Of a DNA stretch of 64,000 nucleotides, positions 40,214 to 50,880 are shown one piece after another. Made by a program: the position numbers and the translations under genes. The notes below the pieces were generated by a model that worked only from the letters and a program-made list of their open reading frames with translations, was not told where the DNA came from and ran no database searches. How positions within the stretch are numbered: the stretch's first letter is position 1; each line of letters opens with the position of its first letter. The DNA is from Entamoeba histolytica HM-1:IMSS (Eukaryota > Evosea > Mastigamoebida > Endamoebidae), in contig NW_001914902.1 in NCBI RefSeq assembly GCF_000208925.1, positions 25,535 to 89,534 of the forward strand. Direction: 5' to 3'.

Positions 40214-43200
40214 TTATTCTGTTATAGACTCTAATTGAACAAGTACTTCTTTCATTGTTGGTCTTAGTGTTTGGTCTGCATTCCAACAATGTGTAATGAG
40301 AGAATTAAAAACTGTCATTTTTTCGTTTAAAGCTGGTCTGTATCCCATTAACACTTTTTCTCTAATTTCACTAAAGAATTTAAATTCCGAGAATGGTGTC
40401 TTGTTAGTGCTAAGTTCCCAAAGGACAATAGCATAAGAATAGACATCACTTTTTTGAGTGAAGGCATTTCCACTAATAACTTCTGGGGCAAGCCAATATG
40501 GACATTCTACTTTTGATGAAGTTGAAGCATAAGCTGGTACTGTTTCACCAAAGTCACTTATGGCACAGCTAACAAATGATTTATTGTTATCTAGTTTAAT
40601 AAGTACATTTGGTGATTTAATATCACAATGAATAAGAGGGATTTTATAAGTATGAAGAAAGTTAATTCCATCTGCTATTTGTTTTGCGATTTGAATTTTT
40701 TCATGTAATGAAAATTCATAATGGTTTTGATTAATAAGACTGTACAAACTACCTCCATTAAAATATTCTATTGTAACAAATAATGGGTAAAGAGAATATC
40801 CATAAATTTTAGCAATTGATTGATGAGAAGGGAAGTTAATAAAGTTAATTTCACGTAAAAATTCTTCTAATATAGAGGTAAATAATTGAATGGCTGTTGT
40901 TTCTTTATTAATTCCAGTAACACTAAAATCAATATTTCCCAATTTAAGTACCATAAGTTCTTTGTTAACTTTTCTTTCAAACAATGAAATAGTAGAGTTA
41001 GATCCAGTACCAATGTCATTAATAAAATTAAATTGATCTAATGAATCAATACAATGTTTTGGAAAACTGTCTATTATATAATCTAATAAACATGCAACAG
41101 AATTAATTTCATGTTCTTTCCATTTAAAATTATATATAAAAGAATTAATATTTTGTTTAATAATTTCATTTGGAATAATTGTTTTAATTCCTTTAGATAA
41201 ACATTCATTACATAAAGCGTCAATCCTTTCTATTTTACAATTAGTTTGTTGACAAATAATTTTAATTTCATTAAAAATAGTATTAATAGTATTTACCATT
41301 AAAAATGGTATTTCTACATCATTAACTAATCCTCTAATTCTTATTTCAATTGTTTTTGATAATCTTTTTCCTTCTATAAGAACATATAATTTTCCTAAAT
41401 TTCTACCTTTTTGTACAATAACAATAGCACCATTTTTCCAATATGAATGAACAGTATATTTTAACATAAGAATTGAAATAATTAAATTGATTGCTTTATA
41501 ATTAATTACTTTCATTTTTATAATTCTACCAATTTCTATTTCATTTCTTAAATGTTGTTCTGGCCAAATGTCTTTATTAAAACTATCTTTATAATCATGA
41601 AAAGTATATAATATGACATTACTTAATTCTATTTTTTCAGTAACAATAATAGGAATAGAACTCCAACTTCCATTAGAAGATAATGCAGATGAACTACTTG
41701 TTGTTTGACTATATTTTTTTAACTGAGAAGATTGTTCAGAACAATATTTAAAAACATTTTCAAATTGTTTCTGACAACGGAATGGTTTAACAATATCTTT
41801 TGTAATTTGTATTAAAAATCCATTTTTCTCAAGAAGTCTTAAGATAAATTTAATAGTATCATTTTTAATTCCAAGTAATTCAAATATATTAACACATAAA
41901 AATCCATTTTTATCACAATTCTTTTGTATAGTCTTAGAAGTTAAAGGAAATAGATCCCAATCAACTAAAACTTGTTGGTCATCCTTAAATTCAACTAATT
42001 GATTTTTATCTCTAAAATCATTATCAGTTAATAAATATCCATTCCTAGTAAGCCAATTTAATACTTTTTGCCATTCTTTCATTCCAAGACATTGAATAAT
42101 TTCTTTAATTTTACCTATTGTAAGACAAAACCCTGGTATTCTCAACCCACTTAATTCATTTAATAAATTAAAACAATTTTCATCTCCTTCAATAACCATT
42201 TTGTTTATTTGTTTAAATAATTTATTCCATAAACATGTAATTGTTTTCTTCTTTTTATTATCCATATAACAATAATATTCAATATCCATCATATTGTTAT
42301 CAACGTTTATATATTCTTTTACATTTATTTCTTCATTACAAATAATATGAATATACCCATGAATCTCCATCATTTTTAATAACTCTAAAACAACTTCTTC
42401 TTCAGAACTTTCTTTATTTTGTTTACAAACAATAAATAAACTTCTTCTTAATCTCCATATATCATTAAGTAATTGTTCTATTGACATTTCAATAATAACT
42501 AAACTTTTCTTTTCTTTCTTCTTTTTATCAATAAATTCAAATGTTAGAGAATGTTCTTCATTCATTTGAATACTTCCTTCTTCTATAAATTTCTTTTGTA
42601 ATATAGTAAATATTTCCTTTCTTAATAAACTACCAGTGATAATAATACACTCTAATTCCATTAATCTAATACCATCATTACACATTTGTTTCATTGTTTT
42701 AAGTGAAGGAATTGAAATTAAAGATAATTTTGTTTTTCTTGGAATAACGTTATTAGCAATAACCTTCAATTGTTTCATAGTTTTAAACAATGCATTTGTT
42801 CCATTAACATGATTTGATGAAATATTTAATACTCTTAAAGAAGACATACTAAAAAATGAATAATTCATTTTACTAATATAATTGTCTGACACATCTAATC
42901 CAGTTAATGCTAGTCTAGTAATTTCTTCAGGTATAATTGGTAATCTACATCCTGATAATTTCAATTCTTGTAATGAACGAGGTGGATTATTAATAATATC
43001 GAGTATATCAAATCTAACATGTGAAAAATTTAATGAAGTAATATTAGGTAATGAACCAAGAATTGTTGGATATGAAAGAAATTCACTTCCATTAAAATAT
43101 TCTAAATCATTTCCAAGTTCAAATTGAAAATTTCTTGGAAAATCATTTGATGAAAGATCTAATTTTCTTAATGGAATATTACTTAATTCAGGTAAATTAA

Positions 43201-45757
43201 CTAAACAATTATTCCCTAAACTTAATGAAGTTAAATTTGATAATTGAGAAATTCTAGGAGTAATATAAAATATATCATTGTCATTTAAATTTAATTCAAT
43301 CAATTGTGGTAATTGAAGTAATTCAACAGGGAAATCTTTAAGACGATTGCTACTAAGGTCTAATATTCTTAATGTAGAAAATGAAGAAATACAAATATCT
43401 ATTGGTGGGAATGAATAAATTCTAAGTCCAATATTTTTTGTTGATAAAATATCACTTGTAAAGACTTTAGTACATTTTTTACTATAATTTAACCATTTAT
43501 AAATTAATGCACAATAATCTCCTTCAATAAGTTCATTCTTTAATAATTCATTAGAACGTTGATATAATGGATTAACAAATTCTGATGAATAATATTGAAC
43601 TAATGAAATAAATGAACTCTTTGAATTAACTTGACTATGATTAAATTCATAGAATCTGTGAGAAAATATAGAATGAAATGTTAATTGAATTAAACGTTCA
43701 TCAAACTCAAAAGCATAATTATTTTGTCTATATAAAAAGTTTATACAAAGTAAGAATAATATAAAATAATTTGAATATTCATATCCATCATTTTCAAAGA
43801 AACAAAATGAAATGAAATCTTTTTGTATTAATTCCATAAACCCATTAATAGTACGATAATGTGGATCAACTACTAACTGAATTAATCCACTCAAAACACA
43901 TAACCCTTTTTCACAATTTTTATTTGAAATAAGAATTAAATGAATTTGTTTTGTAGTAATTTGTTTAACTAATCTAAAAGTATAATCTAATGTAGTTCTT
44001 ATTTCATCACTAATTCTATTTGAAGCTTCAAATAAATATGATATATTTTGATTATTTTTTGTATTAACAGTTGGAAGTAATTCTTGAATTTTATTAACCA
44101 TTTCACTAATTTCATGTTCTCCAATAATGTCATATTTAGAAATAGTACATTGATATCCCTCTTTCATTTTAATTGTAAAACTTGATAATACAGTATCTGC
44201 ATATACATTTTTTAATAATGGAAATCTTATTAATTGACTTCCATTACTATGTTGATAACAAATAACAGCCTTTAAATCTTTTTCATTAATATGATATACT
44301 TCTTGACAAATTGGAACATTAACACTCATCATATTAATTGATTCAATATGTCCTTCTATTCCCATTCTTTTTACTTCATTAATAATAACATTATTAATTG
44401 TTGATGTACAATATAAATATTCTGTTTCAGTTGGATATCTATAATGTTGAATAATATTTTGAATCATTTCTTCATATGGTTGAATAGGTCCAACAATTCT
44501 AAAAGATAAAACTCTTAAGTCTTTACAAATAATACGTAAACAATGAGAATGTTCATTTTGACTAACTTGAACTCCAAGAACATTACAAATAGAACTACAT
44601 CCTAAATATTTTAAAACATTTAATTCTCTTTGGTTTAATTGAGAATCTGGCATAAATATAATTCTATGTGATGTAAAATAAACTGATCCTGGAACTGCAT
44701 CATTAGTGTCAATTTCTTCTGTTAATCCAACACAAAATAATGGACAAAACGCAAATTCATATTTTTTAATTACAACTTCCTTCTCATAAGGAAATAGTTC
44801 ATTAATATCTCTATTATATCTTTGTTCAAAAAACATTAAATCAACTAAAGGAAGAAATTCTTTTTTAAAAGAATTATTTTGTAACATTGCATTAAAATAA
44901 CAAAGATATAATTCTTCTTTCTCTTGTCCATTTAATCCATTTTGTTCAACAAATGCTCTCATAAATAAAATCATTTCTTTAAATAATAAAAATGCACATG
45001 GAGAATCTTCATTCATTCTTAACATAATATTTTCTATTTCTCCCATTAAATAATTCCTTAACCTTTCAATACCTAATTTATTCTTCATTGATAATCCCAT
45101 TTCAAAAACTTTTAATACACTATCATTAATCATTGGTTTAGGAAGACATAAAAAGAAATATTTAAGTAACACAAAAGCAAAATGTGTATCTTTATCTCTA
45201 ACTAATACTGGTAATTCTCCTAATGAATATTTATGACTAGTTGAAATAAGACGAACAAAGTCTTCATTTGAAATATTTCCATTTGTATTTAATAATGTAA
45301 AATAATTATCTCCAACACTCTTACATTCTTCTTTTATTGTCAAAGAATCTTGTTCAGTAAATCCTAATTGAATTAACTCTTTAATAGTTTTGTTTCTACA
45401 TTTTAATAATGAATAGCTTTTAATAATTTCTACATCTTTTATATTAAATCTATCCCAATGTAATGGAAATTCTCCTAATTTTCTTTCTGTAAGATAATTT
45501 AATTTATTAGTAGATTGGTGATAAATGAAAACCATAAGTTGGTGAACAACAACAGGAATATCTTTGAATGTTTTTTCATTTTCTTGATAACTTTGAAGAC
45601 TTCTTTTAATTAAAGACTGTATATTTGTTTCAACTTTAGAACAAAGTATATCTGAACTTGAATTATGATGAAAAAAACCTGATCCAATTTTGTTAATTTT
45701 CCCAATTTTTTTCTTTGTTAATGAAATAGATGACATTGGATAAACCCCTGATTGCAT
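40214..45757 (-). CDS. Giant pseudo-myotubularin / LRR / Roc-COR / TKL kinase
   Basis: A single-exon ORF of 1847 residues. Approximate order: helical N-terminus; GRAM/PH domain ~335-450 (AVPGSVYFTSHRIIFMP); myotubularin-type region ~450-760 with VVDPHYRTINGFMELIQKDF and YAFEFDERLIQLTFHSIF; LRRs ~770-1040 (LDLSSNRLKDFPVELL); degenerate Roc-like segment with a broken P-loop (IIITGSLLRKEIF); COR-like region ~1190-1430 (GFCLTIGKIKEIIQCLG, then LLEKNGFLIQI); kinase ~1575-1847 with HCDIKSPNV, SDFGE and WLAPE intact. The myotubularin signature C-x5-R reads CEKGLCV: the Cys is kept, the Arg is Val, so the lipid phosphatase should be dead. The kinase is predicted active. ROCO-type architecture suggests a scaffolded signalling kinase at PI3P-type membranes. 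Confidence 0.83.
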   Translation of the reverse strand: MQSGVYPMSSISLTKKKIGKINKIGSGFFHHNSSSDILCSKVETNIQSLIKRSLQSYQENEKTFKDIPVVVHQLMVFIYHQSTNKLNYLTERKLGEFPLHWDRFNIKDVEIIKSYSLLKCRNKTIKELIQLGFTEQDSLTIKEECKSVGDNYFTLLNTNGNISNEDFVRLISTSHKYSLGELPVLVRDKDTHFAFVLLKYFFLCLPKPMINDSVLKVFEMGLSMKNKLGIERLRNYLMGEIENIMLRMNEDSPCAFLLFKEMILFMRAFVEQNGLNGQEKEELYLCYFNAMLQNNSFKKEFLPLVDLMFFEQRYNRDINELFPYEKEVVIKKYEFAFCPLFCVGLTEEIDTNDAVPGSVYFTSHRIIFMPDSQLNQRELNVLKYLGCSSICNVLGVQVSQNEHSHCLRIICKDLRVLSFRIVGPIQPYEEMIQNIIQHYRYPTETEYLYCTSTINNVIINEVKRMGIEGHIESINMMSVNVPICQEVYHINEKDLKAVICYQHSNGSQLIRFPLLKNVYADTVLSSFTIKMKEGYQCTISKYDIIGEHEISEMVNKIQELLPTVNTKNNQNISYLFEASNRISDEIRTTLDYTFRLVKQITTKQIHLILISNKNCEKGLCVLSGLIQLVVDPHYRTINGFMELIQKDFISFCFFENDGYEYSNYFILFLLCINFLYRQNNYAFEFDERLIQLTFHSIFSHRFYEFNHSQVNSKSSFISLVQYYSSEFVNPLYQRSNELLKNELIEGDYCALIYKWLNYSKKCTKVFTSDILSTKNIGLRIYSFPPIDICISSFSTLRILDLSSNRLKDFPVELLQLPQLIELNLNDNDIFYITPRISQLSNLTSLSLGNNCLVNLPELSNIPLRKLDLSSNDFPRNFQFELGNDLEYFNGSEFLSYPTILGSLPNITSLNFSHVRFDILDIINNPPRSLQELKLSGCRLPIIPEEITRLALTGLDVSDNYISKMNYSFFSMSSLRVLNISSNHVNGTNALFKTMKQLKVIANNVIPRKTKLSLISIPSLKTMKQMCNDGIRLMELECIIITGSLLRKEIFTILQKKFIEEGSIQMNEEHSLTFEFIDKKKKEKKSLVIIEMSIEQLLNDIWRLRRSLFIVCKQNKESSEEEVVLELLKMMEIHGYIHIICNEEINVKEYINVDNNMMDIEYYCYMDNKKKKTITCLWNKLFKQINKMVIEGDENCFNLLNELSGLRIPGFCLTIGKIKEIIQCLGMKEWQKVLNWLTRNGYLLTDNDFRDKNQLVEFKDDQQVLVDWDLFPLTSKTIQKNCDKNGFLCVNIFELLGIKNDTIKFILRLLEKNGFLIQITKDIVKPFRCQKQFENVFKYCSEQSSQLKKYSQTTSSSSALSSNGSWSSIPIIVTEKIELSNVILYTFHDYKDSFNKDIWPEQHLRNEIEIGRIIKMKVINYKAINLIISILMLKYTVHSYWKNGAIVIVQKGRNLGKLYVLIEGKRLSKTIEIRIRGLVNDVEIPFLMVNTINTIFNEIKIICQQTNCKIERIDALCNECLSKGIKTIIPNEIIKQNINSFIYNFKWKEHEINSVACLLDYIIDSFPKHCIDSLDQFNFINDIGTGSNSTISLFERKVNKELMVLKLGNIDFSVTGINKETTAIQLFTSILEEFLREINFINFPSHQSIAKIYGYSLYPLFVTIEYFNGGSLYSLINQNHYEFSLHEKIQIAKQIADGINFLHTYKIPLIHCDIKSPNVLIKLDNNKSFVSCAISDFGETVPAYASTSSKVECPYWLAPEVISGNAFTQKSDVYSYAIVLWELSTNKTPFSEFKFFSEIREKVLMGYRPALNEKMTVFNSLITHCWNADQTLRPTMKEVLVQLESITE

Positions 45758-46289
45758 TAACGACTTTGGACGGGTACATAAATTCTACTCTTGTGAGTTG
45801 ACTTTCTTTAATAAATTTTACAAAAACCTCTTTTATAAGCACCAAACTTTCTTTACACCACTTTTGATTCCCTAGTTCATAAATTTTTTATTTATTAAAA
45901 GTATTATTTTTCTTTCAAAAAAAAATGAATCAAACATTAACTGGGTTCTTCTGATCTATCTCCCCAGACATCTCTCAATTTGATATTTTCTTTTTGCAGT
46001 TCATCTCAACACTTCTAAAAACAAAAAAAAAATAAAAACATTATTTAATAGATATGTTAATCATTGAATTTTCTTTAGACTAAAAATTGTTTATTCATTA
46101 TCTTCTCTATTATTATTTCACACTCCATTTTCAACACATAAATAATAGAAACTTCTTTTTCCAAAATATAATTCCAAAATTTTCTCAGCATCTTCTAAAA
46201 AAAAAACTTTAAAACCTTAAAAAAAATTATGATTTTGTTTAATTTGATTTATTTTTGTTATAAATATCAAATTATTTAAAAGAAAGAAA
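45758..46289. other. Intergenic region with coding-like fragments on the minus strand
   Basis: Between two minus-strand genes. Two short coding-like pieces on the minus strand (46118-46196 and 45937-46005) are described in the findings; no intact gene could be built. The rest is AT-rich. Confidence 0.4.
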
Positions 46290-47017
46290 TTAAGCAATTA
46301 TATCCCATTTACCTGTTGTATCTATAGTAATTGGTCCAATAATATCTGACCCTTCTGAATCTACTACACCTAAAAGATATTGATTTCCTGCCCAACAATG
46401 ATTTAAATAAAGAATTTTCATACATCTCTCAATTAGATGTTCAGCTTCTTCTCGAGACATATGATCTTTCCATTCTTTTCGTAATAGTGGCATAGCCATA
46501 TGAGCACCTATACCACTAGCAACATAATTTTCTGTAAATGATGTACCATACATATCAGTTTGTCCAAGGAAAATTTCATCTTTTTTAACTCCTCCAACAA
46601 TCAATGTAACAAATAATGGTTTTTGATCACATCGATGTTTGTATAAAATACGTTGAGCATAACTATATAATTCACTTGGTTTATATCCATTTTCTTTACC
46701 TTCACAACATTCATCACCATTGCTATTTAAATTAAATCCAGATAATAAATTATTATTTGAAGAATAACAAACACTTTCTTTTGTAGTGTTTCATTTAATT
46801 CAATGAAATCAGAATATTCACCTGAACCAGCAATTATTGTGTATTTCCCTAATTTTATGACTCGTTCTAAATCTTTGAATAATGCCATAGACCCATATGA
46901 TCCAAGTGTATCTGCGGCAATAAGAACACCACCTTCATATTTAATACCAAGAACAGAAGCTGTACCTAATACAACTTCAGCTGGTTGTTGAATAGGAACA
47001 TCAATTAATTTATTCAT
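46290..47017 (-). CDS. PSMB4: Proteasome subunit beta type-4 (beta-7), one intron
   Basis: Exon 1 (47017-46773) and exon 2 (46722-46290), joined over a 50-nt GTTTGT...AATAG intron, encode 225 residues. Characteristic segments are LGTASVLGIKYEGGVLIAAD, LGSYGSMALFKDLERVIKLG and AGSGEYSDF, and after splicing LIVGGVKK...FLGQTDMYGTSF, LIERCMKILYLN and TGKWDIIA. The order and the non-threonine mature end (TA-S instead of a catalytic TTT) fit beta-7, the inactive structural subunit of the 20S core. The short N-terminus (16 residues before GTAS) suggests a reduced propeptide relative to human PSMB4 (~45 residues). Confidence 0.93.
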
Positions 47018-47237
47018 GAAATAATCTTTAGTTCAAATCAGTTCTTTTTCTCAATCTTCTGTTTCTTTTTATTTTTTTTTATTTTTTTTCTTTTTTATTG
47101 AATTATTAGGTTTTCCTAATTTCTTAATAAAATTTAAGGGTTTCTTAAATTCAAAGAACAATTAGATAAATAAAAAAAAGGAAAACAAAATTGTTTCAAT
47201 ACATTTATTAACTTTTTTTTATTAAGAACTTGTATCT

Positions 47238-48130
47238 TTAAGCGTTGTCAATATCAACATCCTAATAATTATTAATCTTTTTTGTTCAATCAGAAGAAAA
47301 AAAAAGTGATATAAATATCAAAAATAAAAACAAACAGCTAACCAAGGGTCTTGTAAAGCTTCCTCTGCGGTTAATCTTAATGAAGGTTCAAGTACTAACA
47401 AATTACTAATAAATTGGATTGCTTCATTTGAAACTTCAGACCAATACTCTTCTTGAAAATCATAATCAGCTGCACATACAGCACTTAATATTTCACCTAA
47501 TGTATCACCAAAAAATGGAGGATAACCACATAATAAGACATATGTAATAACCCCAATTGACCACATATCAACTTCCATTCCATATCCTTTTGCATTTAAT
47601 ACTTCAGGAGCAACATAAACTGGTGTACCACAAGCAGTTAATAATATTTGTGCATCTTCAGTAATCATTTTAGAAAATCCAAAATCAGCAATACGAACAT
47701 CAGTATCATCATCAGGACTTTTTAATAATATATTTTCTGGTTTTAAATCTCTATGAACAATGTTCATTGAATGTAAATATCCAATAGCAGAAATTAATCG
47801 TTTAACAACAATTTTTGCTTTATCTTCTGGATAAAATGTTTTATCACTAATTCTATCAAATAACTCTCCTCCTTTAACTAGATCAGTTATAATATATAAT
47901 TTACCATCATTCCCATCAAATACATCATATAATTTAATTATATATGGATGGTCAACCATTTTTAATATTTTAATTTCACCTTGAAGCTTTTGTGGATCTG
48001 ATTTAGCTGTATCTATCACTTTTACTGCAACTTCTTCATTTGTTGATTTTTTTATTGCTTCATAAACTACTGAAAATGCACCTTTTCCAATTTCTTTTTT
48101 AAGAAGATAATCTCCAACTTCCTTTGACAT
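47238..48130 (-). CDS. Minimal CAMK-family protein kinase (one intron)
   Basis: Exon 1 (48130-47336) and a tiny 24-nt exon 2 (47261-47238), joined over a 74-nt GTTTGT...TTAG intron, give 272 residues. The kinase domain fills nearly the entire protein: GKGAFSVVYEA, EVAVKVID, IVHRDLKPENILL, IADFGFSK, ACGTPVYVAPEVL, DMWSIGVITYVLLCGYPPFF. Splicing replaces VCFYF with DVDIDNA at the C-terminus. The CAMK signature (GTPxYVAPE, then YxLLCGYPPF) is clear, but there is no autoinhibitory or calmodulin-binding tail, so it may be constitutively active or need an upstream kinase at the activation-loop Thr (LLTACGT). Confidence 0.88.
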
Positions 48131-48460
48131 ACCAACTGAACTTTGTAGTTCTTTTTTTTTTGTTAAAACTAAAAAATTTTCTTAAGAATTTTTAATTAGA
48201 TTTTATTCAATTTATTTTTATTTTATTTTTTGTTTTAAAGATCTATAAACCAATTTTTCTTCACATTATTTTAACATAATTTTAGAGGTTATGAAGTTAG
48301 TTTAATTGATGGAATATTCATTCTTTTTAATTCTCTTTTTTTTTGTTGAAAAAATCTGTTGTTGTAAAAAACAAATTTTCTTTCCTTAATTTCTTGTTTT
48401 TTTTTTTTTTTTTGATATTATTAAAAAGATAATAAATTAGTCTTTAGGATTAAATTTTAG
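48131..48460. other. T-rich intergenic region
   Basis: 330 bp with long T-runs (e.g. 48398-48414). No gene seen. Confidence 0.5.
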
Positions 48461-49150
48461 TTAGTCTTTATTCTCACTATGTTTTCTTTCAATCTCTTCT
48501 TTTAATTCATCAAGGAATGTATTAGATCTTTGAATGTGAAGTAATGAATATTGACTTAATAATTGATGAATTTGTTTTATTGTTTTTAATTCATTTTTTA
48601 ATTGAATATTTTCTGTTTCTAAAACTGCACATTTATTGACCATTCCACAATACTCTTCATACATACTTTCAAGAATATTTGTTAATTCGTTTTCTCTGTG
48701 TTCTTTTCTAAGTTCTTTAATCCATGGAATTTCTTCATATTTCTTTAATTGAACTTCTAGCAATTCAACGTATGTTTGTTGTTTTTCACTACTAATAGAA
48801 GAACTAAAACTATTTGATGTTTTTAATGAATTACTTGGAGCAGGTAATATATTTCTTTGTTGTGTACTAAGTAAAGGTTGATAACTTGTATCAACAAAAT
48901 TATATTCTATTGTCTTTTCTTGAGAATGAGATTGATAATTTTGGTGTTTTTCATAAGAACTAGGTAACTGAGATGTTTTAGTTTTTATAGTAGTTGAAGA
49001 GGTATCACTTTGTGTTGGTGTACTTTCATTGATGAGTTGTGTTTGTTTACTTTTTTTAGAGTGAGGCAATAAAAGTCCTGATTTAGAATAACCACTTGAT
49101 GTTGAACCAAAACCAAGAACAAAAGGTTCATAACTTGATGGTGAGCTCAT
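48461..49150 (-). CDS. Ser/Thr-rich coiled-coil protein, unknown
   Basis: 229 residues. Residues 1-120 are Ser/Thr/Gln-rich and probably disordered; residues ~125-225 form a coiled coil (VELLEVQLKKYEEIPWIKEL, then CAVLETENIQLKNELKTIKQ). No signal peptide, membrane span or known domain. It could be a cytoskeletal or centrosome-type adaptor, but there is no specific evidence. Confidence 0.6.
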   Translation of the reverse strand: MSSPSSYEPFVLGFGSTSSGYSKSGLLLPHSKKSKQTQLINESTPTQSDTSSTTIKTKTSQLPSSYEKHQNYQSHSQEKTIEYNFVDTSYQPLLSTQQRNILPAPSNSLKTSNSFSSSISSEKQQTYVELLEVQLKKYEEIPWIKELRKEHRENELTNILESMYEEYCGMVNKCAVLETENIQLKNELKTIKQIHQLLSQYSLLHIQRSNTFLDELKEEIERKHSENKD

Positions 49151-49318
49151 TTATTGAGAAACAAAACTACATCAAAAAGAAGTTACAGAACTTTAAATGA
49201 CTAGAAATCGATAATGATATCTATTCTATATATAAAGTTCTGAGGCTTATTATGAACATATAAAGAATATACAACATAAATTAAAACAAGAACTTAAAAA
49301 GATATTTGATAAACAAGA

Positions 49319-50863
49319 ATGATGAAATTATATTTTGTGATGGGTATACTTTCCATTTGTTCAGCTTTTTCTTATCTTGATGATGAATATTTATATTATA
49401 AAGACAGAATAACTGAAATGGAATTTAGTGGAAAACAATACGATGGTATAAATTTTGTTACAACACTAACAAAAAACCCACATTGTTTTCAGTTATTGGA
49501 AAAAACAAAAATCCCTTATGAAGATGATGATACTATTGTTTTTAATGTCTCTCATATCCATCCTTTATCAGCATTAGTCACATTATCAAATTTGATCTTT
49601 GCCCAACATGAAAATCCTTATTTCTTAGTCCCCTTTCTTTATCCTTCTCAAATGATGGTTCTTCAAAACTATTTTAATATTTCCTTTATGGCTCTTCAAT
49701 CTGGAATTGTTCAAACATATGCCAAAGTTAATCAAACTTCAGTAATTATAATAGAAAGTAGTATGATAACTACAGTATCAGTTTATGAATGGAAAGATGG
49801 ATTATTTTTAGAGACTGAACGAAAAGTATTTAATAAAGGTAGAATAGAAAGACAAATTCAACTAGGAAAACTTATTACACGACAAGACTCATCTCCAACA
49901 GAAATTTTTAGGTGTGGTAAAAAATTAGATGAAATTCTTGCAAATAAAGAAGATTTTAGTGAGAAAAATCAAATTCCATTTTGTTTAGTTACATCTCACA
50001 AAAATATTATATCTACTCTTGAAGAGTTTTATACTGAAATTATTCAATATATTAAAAATATTCTTCCACTCAAAAAAGGACAGTTGTTATATTCAAGTTT
50101 TTTAATAGGATATTTCGAGGATTTAATTAGAAAAAGTCCAGACTTTAAAGAATGGAATGTAATTACTGTTGATATTCATAATGTATTACAAAACAAAAAA
50201 CTTGATAAGTACATTGTCACCACTAGAAGCCATGATCATTATACATTATTTAATCCTTATATAAAAAAGTCTATCCCTATTTTGACAGATAAACAACTTA
50301 ATCAAACTCTTTATATTAATATTACTCTACCTTCAAATACAATTCATTTATGTGAATTACGTGGAACACTTGACTTCTCTCTTCCAGAAGAAGTTATTGG
50401 AACTATTTATTTAGAAAGAGAACCAAATAAATACCAAGTTCAGATAACAGGAAGTTTTGAGATAACTGTAAGTAATTTTAAACCAGAAATAACTAAACAA
50501 TCTATTTTTTATGAAGAGTATCAATGTCATACTTTACAAGGAGAGGAGAATTGTACAACATCTTTAATTGAAGTTCCAATAAAATTAGTTCTAAGAAAGG
50601 ATATTGACTTAGCCATTCGAAATAAAAACTCTTTCATAATGGAATCAAAACAATTAATATCCAAATTACAAATAGCTACTTTGCAATTTAAATCATTAAA
50701 TTATCTTCAAGATGGAATTGAATGGATGAAAAGGAATGGTCTTAGTGAAGAATCACTTATTCTTTCAAAATTTATTTCTAAATCTTCAAGTAGTTATGAA
50801 CTTATTGAAATAGCTGATTTAGTCTATGATTATGTAATGGAAAATAGTCATGAAATGGAATAA
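49319..50863 (+). CDS. Secretory-pathway protein, possibly a highly divergent Hsp70/GRP170-like protein
   Basis: 514 residues with a signal peptide (MMKLYFVMGILSICSAFSYL). Two regions resemble the Hsp70 superfamily: PFLYPSQMMVLQNYFNISFM, then ALQSGIVQTYAKVNQTSVII, which follows the order of the pre-hinge 'VPAYF...EPTAAAL-YG' segment and the phosphate-2 strand; and LCELRGTLDFSLPEEVIGTI with IYLE...YQVQITGSFEITVSN, like the beta-sandwich region of substrate domains. The DLGGGT-type phosphate loop is replaced by IESSMITTV, so nucleotide binding is doubtful. There is no KDEL-like retrieval signal (ends SHEME). An ER GRP170/Lhs1-like relative is the best guess. Confidence 0.45.
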   Translation: MMKLYFVMGILSICSAFSYLDDEYLYYKDRITEMEFSGKQYDGINFVTTLTKNPHCFQLLEKTKIPYEDDDTIVFNVSHIHPLSALVTLSNLIFAQHENPYFLVPFLYPSQMMVLQNYFNISFMALQSGIVQTYAKVNQTSVIIIESSMITTVSVYEWKDGLFLETERKVFNKGRIERQIQLGKLITRQDSSPTEIFRCGKKLDEILANKEDFSEKNQIPFCLVTSHKNIISTLEEFYTEIIQYIKNILPLKKGQLLYSSFLIGYFEDLIRKSPDFKEWNVITVDIHNVLQNKKLDKYIVTTRSHDHYTLFNPYIKKSIPILTDKQLNQTLYINITLPSNTIHLCELRGTLDFSLPEEVIGTIYLEREPNKYQVQITGSFEITVSNFKPEITKQSIFYEEYQCHTLQGEENCTTSLIEVPIKLVLRKDIDLAIRNKNSFIMESKQLISKLQIATLQFKSLNYLQDGIEWMKRNGLSEESLILSKFISKSSSSYELIEIADLVYDYVMENSHEME

Positions 50864-50880
50864 AGACTAAAATCATTGAT

